NCBI GenBank assembly: GCA_022376515.1
Contig: WTXI01000019.1
Coordinates: 186,001-250,000 of the forward strand
Direction: 5' to 3'
DNA from: Lactifluus volemus
Taxonomy: Eukaryota; Basidiomycota; Agaricomycetes; Russulales; Russulaceae
Length of the DNA stretch: 64,000 nucleotides
Under the pieces are notes generated by a model. That model searched no databases. It was not told the DNA's origin and saw only the letters and a program-made list of their open reading frames with translations. Every line of letters begins with the position of its first letter. Within the stretch, counting starts at the first letter, position 1. Positions 58,035 through 64,000 of this stretch are shown here, piece by piece. The position numbers and the translations under genes are program-made.

Positions 58035-60485
58035 ATGCCCGTTCCCGTTCCTCAATACTCTCGACCTCTTGCGCACCCTGTCATCAAGCAAAGTCATCAC
58101 CCTGGCGACCTGAATATATCTCAATCATCGGCATTCCCCAACCTGACCAAGTCCCTCCCATTTCCACCTCCAGGACCGCCCCCGTCCTTCGGTACTAGAG
58201 AGGAGTGGATTAGCTCTCTACCACTGTGGCGGCGCAACAAGCCACGTCGCATTTGGGAGGAGGAAGACTCGCGGCTTGCCATTCGTCTTGACATGCAGGA
58301 TTTTTCCAATGGGTTGATTCGTGCGGGAAACGCACAAATCATTAAAGGAGATCGCGCGCAAGCGTGTATTCCGCCCCTTTTAACTCTTTTCCAAGATGAA
58401 CAGATCCATTATCCTCAACACCCACAGGAGCCTGATGAGGACGCCGATGACGAGATAGGTTCGGTGACCCTCGATTATGACATAGAAAGTCAGTGGAGTG
58501 GTGGCACCCCCCAATCTGAGGATGTTACCGAGATGGAAATCGATTCCAGCTGTGGACACCATCCTCGCCACCGTCCTCTTTCTGTCAATGCTCCCGATTC
58601 CAAAGTTGCACCCCCTCAGCACCCTCTTCAGTTCGATGACTCATACTCCCCCGCATCCGAAGGTTTATCCCCAGGACCCGTCGCCGATGAAGATCCGGCT
58701 TCTAGCCCTCTCGGCCCGATTACCCCTTTCGGCGTTTTCGTTGATCGTGCCGTGGCCTCTTCCCACTTCTCTGGTGGTCCTGAGGTCGCCCTTCCCGTCG
58801 TCACCGCTACTTTTGACCTCCGTCCCCCCCAGTATGGTATTCCACCGCCTGCTGCTACCCTGAAGTATGAAGCTATCAACCGGCAGCCGGAAGGTGGTGT
58901 ACAAGCTGCACCGGACGTTGTCTCGATGCCGCCTGCAACACTCTCATACAAGAGAGTTGCAGAACCATTGGCTGATTGGATTGCTACATTTATCTGGAAT
59001 GCCTGCACGACAGGCATGAGTCTGCATATGCAGTACACGTACGTTTTAACAAATTTCCATTCCCTTCACAGACCTCACAACCGTCACAGGGGTGGTTCCT
59101 TTCAGCAGCACTCTCCTCTTCCGCCTTCACACTTGACCACTTCAGTCCGTTCCTTATTGCTATCCACGTTACTCCAGCCTTCCGCTGTCCTCTTGGCTAT
59201 CTGGTACATCGTTCGCCTCCCTGTCCGTTTCGGACATATCTCTCTTAGACCAGACGCCGTGAAGGAGATCCGCTTCCGGGTAGAATTACTTGGCCTCGGC
59301 GAGTGGCAAGATTCAAACTCCGTTGAAGCACATGTTCCATTCCGGCTTGTCCTTCTCGGATGCATGCTTGCAAACAAGTGGTTGGATGATCACACATTTT
59401 CCAACAAGACATGGTACGTGTCCTTCCCATCCTCTCAGTTACCGGTTGTCAACCCCTTACATAGGCACACCATATCCGGCGTTCCGATTCAGTCCTTGAA
59501 CAGACTTGAATCCCTTGCCCTTGATATCTTTTCATATGATCTCTCCATAACACCACAGGAGTGGAACCAGTGGCTCGACCATGTCTTGACTTACCATAAG
59601 TCACTCTCTTCGACACCCAATCCTCAACTTATTTCGCGCCCATCCTCTAACCCCCACTTCGTCGTGCGCAAAATGATGGAAGATCTCTTTGAGACTGCCA
59701 TAGCTAGCGCCGCCTCCCGTTCGTGCGATGACCTGTCATGCCTCAAATCTCATCCTCAGCCAGTGTTCCTGGGTCTTGAAGAGAGGCGTCGTGACAGGCT
59801 GAGTCGAACTGCCTCTGATTCAAGTTCCGAAGCGCTGGAAATCGATTTAGATGAAGATGGACCCCTTCGGGAAGAGTACATGCCTAGGAGACGCATCAGC
59901 AGGAGCGGCTCTTTCCGCGATAGTAATGGCAATATGAATCTTGGGTCCCCTTTCGGGTTGAACAAAGGTTTTCCGGATGGCGCGTTCGAGATGCCGACGG
60001 GTCTACCTCCACCAGCTAAGTGGAGTCCTGCTGCGGACGAGCCTCTCCGGCGTGGTGGGATTAGGGAACCAACTCACTACTTGGCAGTTCAGCCACAAAT
60101 AGCTCCCCCCGTGTTGATGATGCCTCCGTACCCATCAAGTGCTCATGGAATGCCCTATGCGCAATGGGGAACCGGAGCTCCAGCTTTCCATCTGCCCCCA
60201 CCCCCTCCCCTGATGTTTGGACCGCCCTATGACCATGATCATGTGCGGTCTATCTCCCTTATCGATGGTAGGCACCACCCCTTTCAGGATGGAGGTCACT
60301 CCCGGTCACAATCACAAGCACGCATCGAGTATTCGTACAGTTCAAGCGACCCAAAGCTGCCTCATCAAATTCCCGAACTGTATTGGACTGGTGCCGAACA
60401 GTACGGTTATGACGCTGCGTACGGTCAAGGCTTTGGACATAGGGTCCCCTTTTCGCAATATCGGCCACACTGGGTTGGGCACTGA
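58035..60485 (+). CDS. PHO80-type cyclin
   Basis: Exons 58035-59038, 59090-59413 and 59465-60485 give 782 residues. The cyclin fold lies in the middle: HLTTSVRSLLLSTLLQPSAV, LAIWYIVRLPV, VPFRLVLLGCMLANKWLDDH, TFSNKTW / HTISGVPIQSLNRLESLALD, and IFSYDLSITPQEWNQWLDHV. Such cyclins partner PHO85-like kinases in phosphate sensing, polarity or cell-cycle control; which kinase is unknown. The N-terminal third is acidic and Pro-rich (DEDADDEIGSVTLDYD), and the C-terminus is rich in Pro, Gly and His. Both introns are exactly 51 nt, GT-AG, and contain no stop in frame, so the unspliced frame is open for 818 codons; splicing restores the family sequence. The frame begins at GTG 58029, and the first ATG is 58035. 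Confidence 0.88.
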   Translation: MPVPVPQYSRPLAHPVIKQSHHPGDLNISQSSAFPNLTKSLPFPPPGPPPSFGTREEWISSLPLWRRNKPRRIWEEEDSRLAIRLDMQDFSNGLIRAGNAQIIKGDRAQACIPPLLTLFQDEQIHYPQHPQEPDEDADDEIGSVTLDYDIESQWSGGTPQSEDVTEMEIDSSCGHHPRHRPLSVNAPDSKVAPPQHPLQFDDSYSPASEGLSPGPVADEDPASSPLGPITPFGVFVDRAVASSHFSGGPEVALPVVTATFDLRPPQYGIPPPAATLKYEAINRQPEGGVQAAPDVVSMPPATLSYKRVAEPLADWIATFIWNACTTGMSLHMQYTYVLTNFHSLHRPHNRHRGGSFQQHSPLPPSHLTTSVRSLLLSTLLQPSAVLLAIWYIVRLPVRFGHISLRPDAVKEIRFRVELLGLGEWQDSNSVEAHVPFRLVLLGCMLANKWLDDHTFSNKTWYVSFPSSQLPVVNPLHRHTISGVPIQSLNRLESLALDIFSYDLSITPQEWNQWLDHVLTYHKSLSSTPNPQLISRPSSNPHFVVRKMMEDLFETAIASAASRSCDDLSCLKSHPQPVFLGLEERRRDRLSRTASDSSSEALEIDLDEDGPLREEYMPRRRISRSGSFRDSNGNMNLGSPFGLNKGFPDGAFEMPTGLPPPAKWSPAADEPLRRGGIREPTHYLAVQPQIAPPVLMMPPYPSSAHGMPYAQWGTGAPAFHLPPPPPLMFGPPYDHDHVRSISLIDGRHHPFQDGGHSRSQSQARIEYSYSSSDPKLPHQIPELYWTGAEQYGYDAAYGQGFGHRVPFSQYRPHWVGH

Positions 60486-61616
60486 TTCTACCTGCAACCC
60501 CATTCTTTGTCATTGTACAGCATCTCGAATTTCGGCATCCGCAACTCTCTGTTTCCTCACATGTCACATATTCGCATAGTCTCCTCTAAGATTCTATTTC
60601 ACTTCAAGACACGAAGATGACTGGCTGAAAGCACCCTGCACTAGGTGCAATAGATGTTTCAGCTTCCTTCACGTCCTCCTTTCTTCTCTCGGCATACCTT
60701 CCTACTGTGCTCGCCTCATCATAATAGTTTATCGGACTCCCACCACCATTTCGAGGACTTATCCATCCTGTCCCTCGGCGGTCCGGTTCTTTCTTATTCC
60801 ACTCCAGCATCCTCTCATGTCATATTTATCCTACACTTTACCGCGCGACCCCACTCCCAAACCATTTGTGGTCGGCGACTGCCTGTTGTCCGTTGTTTTC
60901 TCTGCTTTCGCAGACACCCTTCGGACAGACCTATACCGCCGTATCCGGCGCCACTGCAGTCATACACGCGTTGCACGTTCACCTCCAGAGTTTGTGCATC
61001 TTGTTTCGTTGTTTGATGTGTTTCCGTATGTCTCGCTTTCTCACACCCACGATACGACTGCTTTTTTCACTCGAACTCTTCCTGCCTAATACGATGCCTC
61101 TATCCCACACAGCTTCCCGTTTACTACTTGGCTGTTTGCTATTTCTTTTTTTTTTTTCAACTTCCTCGTCTATCTCTTGCCCTCCTTTGAATCAGCAAAA
61201 CTGCCCAGAAACTTTCCTTTTCAAATGCCCCCCAAAAAAGTAAATCCCACCCCTTCCCCGCACCCTTGACATCCCTACCCCGCATCCAGTCCTTTCACAA
61301 CGTTTGCCGTCCCTACTTGACTTTTCCTAGGTCACGGTTCTACGATACGCTCGTCTGTTTGCTTGTCAGTGATGCCTCTACTCCTTTATCACTGACACAT
61401 ATGAGTTCTGTACGGTTGTCCTTTTCGTAGACATTGAGCCCTTTGCTCGGATATCACAAATGGACGACAATTATGGTTAATATGCGAGTGACCTCCATAA
61501 GTGTGTGAGGAACGAGTTTACAATACACACAAAATGAGTCAAATCTGAATTCAGAAAAGGGTACACGACAAAGCTAATATCCGTCTTTTTATTCGCAATT
61601 CCCTTTTTGCTTACAA
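60486..61616. other. Long pyrimidine-rich intergenic region
   Basis: About 1.1 kb between the cyclin stop and the UBA1 stop (convergent). The plus strand is unusually rich in C and T, with a long T tract near 61147-61159. Several frames are open because purine-poor DNA lacks stops, but none has a recognised motif. Confidence 0.45.
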
Positions 61617-64000
61617 TTACTTGCGCACGACGATGAACGGAACCTGAGCAAGTGCTCTGCTCAGAATTCGATATGTGTCTGGGATGTGAGAATACATACC
61701 TCGACATCTTCTCCCTCTTCGTCAGAGGCCATGACCTCCACAATGAAGTGTGTAACGTGTGCAGGAACGGGCTTCTTGGTGACGTGTTCAACGAGCGCGC
61801 TGAACCTCATCGGAAGCCGTTCTTCACTCTGCAAAGCAAAAAGCGCGAGTACGTGTCAGCAGCAAAACCCTTCCAGTCATCCGTCTTCCAGCCCCACGCA
61901 CCTTCTTCTTGCCTACGAATGAGCTCCAAAGCATGCTGACACCTTGGCTAACCATGGAGATGTCAAGCTTATGCTCCTTCTGGAACCACGTGATGATCTC
62001 CCTGAGCGTAGGGTCGTTCTTGAATTCGAACCGATCCCACAGCGTCCACTCCGTCGTCCCGTACTTGTTCTTTTTTGCCTCTATCGGTTCCGAGAAACCG
62101 AAGAATGGCAGGGCGAGATTGACAAACCCATTTTTGTAGTCTTCGAGCTTGTTCTTTCCGTCAATGACCTAATGGAAGAAGCATGGGACACTTTAATAAA
62201 GGAAATTGGGAAGTAAAAAACAGGGATGGATCTTGCCTTGTATAGCTCCAGGCAGACCAGACCCACGATGAGGGACGTTGTCGTGGCAATCGCAGGGATG
62301 ATTTTTCCGGCTATTTGTTTGGTCGTGTGGCGATCGGCAGGAGTGATGCTGTAATTCATTGCGCGAAGGTTAGAGGCCGCAGTAATGAAGTCGATGTGAT
62401 AATTGGTATCATCATCCTTTTCAAACTCTACAGGATTGAGGCGGAATCCAGCGAATGACGATGGCGGTGGCAAGGACTTGGCAACGTCGTTAGGGTCAGA
62501 GGCGTCTACGAAAAGGAGTTTAGACAATCGACCATCTGAAGTGGACCATTGATACCATTGCCGGAGTTCTCCACTGGCTCACTTTCGTTCACCTGGATCT
62601 TGACACCACTCTTAGGGGTAAACTCGGGGACGACAACCGAGTCCGCAACTTTCCTGAAGACGGCAGGGTCTGTTTCTCCGCGCAACCCATAGTTGAATGC
62701 GTGGAGGTTTGCCGCAGCGATGATGAATTGGAGGTGAGTGGGCTTTCCAGATCTTAGTCTAGGGCACAAATCAAGAGTAACAGGAAATACCCACGTCATA
62801 GAATTAAAGGTTAACGGGTCGGGGGCCCGCTTAGGGCTGCTCCAAAACGGTTGGCCGCTGCTTGTCACGGCGTCTTTCGGAAGACTGAATAGTAATTGGC
62901 GGATGGCGTTATTGTACCTTTCCTCGAATTGCAACCGAGCCCAAACGATGCATTCCTCAAAGGTGATGGGTCGATCTTTAACCAGGTACGAAGAATCTGA
63001 TCAATCTGTTCTTTCTGCTGACCGGAGTATTTGAGAGCATTTTCGAGGTAGCCTGGTTCCGAGAGGTAAGAATTAACGGATTGCGGAGGCTTAACAAACA
63101 GGTTGTCGAATTCCGTTCGGCTCCACTGATACTAAGATCAGACCACATATCAAGCCTCTCAAGCTGAGGTACCCACCTCGATACAGTGCTGAATGGCGTT
63201 AGGGAAGTTCTTGACTGTACAGGAGGGTGTCTCTTTCTCCGGAGGGTCTTGTGATGATGCATATGATTCTGTCATGTGCGGGATAACAATTTGGGTATTC
63301 CCTTTCGTGCCGAGGGTCCCAGACTCTAATAGAGGTTTCTCGAAGAACACACAGCGCTGATCCATGTACAGACCTAAAGTATAGAATGAATAATACACCC
63401 AGCCAGTGAGATGAGATAACCAACGGGATTTGACATTGTCAAGAGCATTAGTGACAGTATCGATGTTGGAAAAGAAACTCTCCCCATAAATGTCTGGAAA
63501 CGGGATGTTAGTTTGATCAGTGGGATATATTGGCGGACGTACTCTCTGTATCCGGGCCGACAGGGTCCTGCCGACTTTCGATACGTCCTTTGAGATCCGG
63601 GTTCATCTCTGCCACGGCGGCCGCGGCAACAGTAGACTTAAAGTTGCCTAAATCCTTCGCGCGGAATAAGAATTGGCGATTGAGATTGCTCTTCTCAATA
63701 GTGTCAAGATCAGTGACACAAATAGCACCCTTTGCTCCGGAGCCGAGGCCAATCATGCTCCAGTTCTTCAGCATCTCACAGCCGATAGCCCCAGCCCCGA
63801 CCAAAAACTGTCGGTAGTTGAAAATCTTTTCCTGGAAAGTCTTGCCAAACACGGCTATCTGGCCGTCATACCGAGAACCAGTAGGTCGACAATCTGCTTC
63901 GCTAGGAAGAGTTGATGGAAGGGATTCAAGGGAGTCGAAATATGTGAATTGGAGGACAGGGTGGAACTTTGCGGAGCACGCTTTCAGTACTTCCTGAGCA
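61617..64000 (-). CDS. UBA1: Ubiquitin-activating enzyme E1 (UBA1), 3' part
   Basis: E1 adenylates ubiquitin and passes it as a thioester to E2 enzymes. The gene runs off the right edge, so the N-terminal half is missing. Present are the second adenylation half ([72 protein letters not shown]), then [20 protein letters not shown] and the catalytic cysteine in [18 protein letters not shown]. The Cys-domain end and adenylation helices follow ([43 protein letters not shown]), and the ubiquitin-fold domain ends EGEDVE / VPFIVVRK with TAA at 61619-61617. The last intron has donor GTATGT. One base appears lost at 62985-62986 (GG where GGG is needed to join QIDQILR to [20 protein letters not shown]). 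Confidence 0.95.

Noticed and set aside
60817..61243. Overlapping open frames in the pyrimidine-rich region
   Set aside because: Purine-poor DNA lacks stop codons, so these open frames are expected by composition.
1..64000. CRISPR arrays, rRNA or tRNA genes, transposase or reverse-transcriptase genes, secondary-metabolite clusters
   Set aside because: I looked for repeat-spacer patterns, GGTTCGA-type tRNA arms, integrase or RT motifs and PKS/NRPS signatures, and saw none that I could support.

Overview
The window is nuclear DNA of a filamentous basidiomycete. Genes carry many short introns (about 50-65 nt, GT-AG, often with a CTAAC branch site), coding density is high, and there is no bacterial-style operon. 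A NACHT/HET-type WD40 repeat tail at the left edge, an Agaricomycete-type BTB protein, a RAN1/KSP1-like kinase and pyrimidine-rich promoters suggest Agaricomycetes. Ceratobasidiaceae (Rhizoctonia-like) is my best guess, by resemblance only.

Layout, left to right: the 3' end of a WD40-repeat gene; a decayed actin-related-protein pseudogene; a DNAJC28/DUF1992 gene (+); a BTB-domain gene (-); DBP8 RNA helicase (-); an HMG-box factor (-); a SUA5/YRDC tRNA t6A synthase (-); an OPY2-like membrane anchor (-); a CAF16-like ABC ATPase (-); a gene-poor stretch with perfect palindromes; a protein kinase (+); an AIR1/AIR2-like zinc-knuckle protein (+); a long uncharacterised coiled-coil protein (-); a 10-kb neurofibromin/IRA RasGAP (-); an NGR1/NAM8-type three-RRM protein (+); NPC1 sterol transporter (-), divergent from DPH1 (+); a Zn2Cys6-type transcription factor (-); a FAR11/STRIP subunit of STRIPAK (-); a PHO80-type cyclin (+); and the 3' part of UBA1 (-), which runs off the right edge.

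Most genes are conserved housekeeping or signalling genes (ribosome biogenesis, tRNA and EF2 modification, TRAMP RNA surveillance, Ras, STRIPAK, sterol traffic, ubiquitin). They do not form an obvious pathway cluster. I did not find a convincing new multi-gene system.

The most useful observations concern gene structure. Otherwise well conserved genes are broken by single-base losses, often in short homopolymers, including essential single-copy types such as UBA1 and SUA5. That pattern points to systematic base-calling or assembly errors that an annotator must correct for. Other points are a GA-AG intron donor lying in a perfect palindrome in the CAF16 gene, probable GC-AG introns, three stop-free introns whose lengths are multiples of three, a start codon alone on its own exon in FAR11, and introns at the same place in three zinc knuckles of the AIR-like gene. 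Many exon joints given here were worked out by hand from splice motifs and family resemblance, without transcript data.
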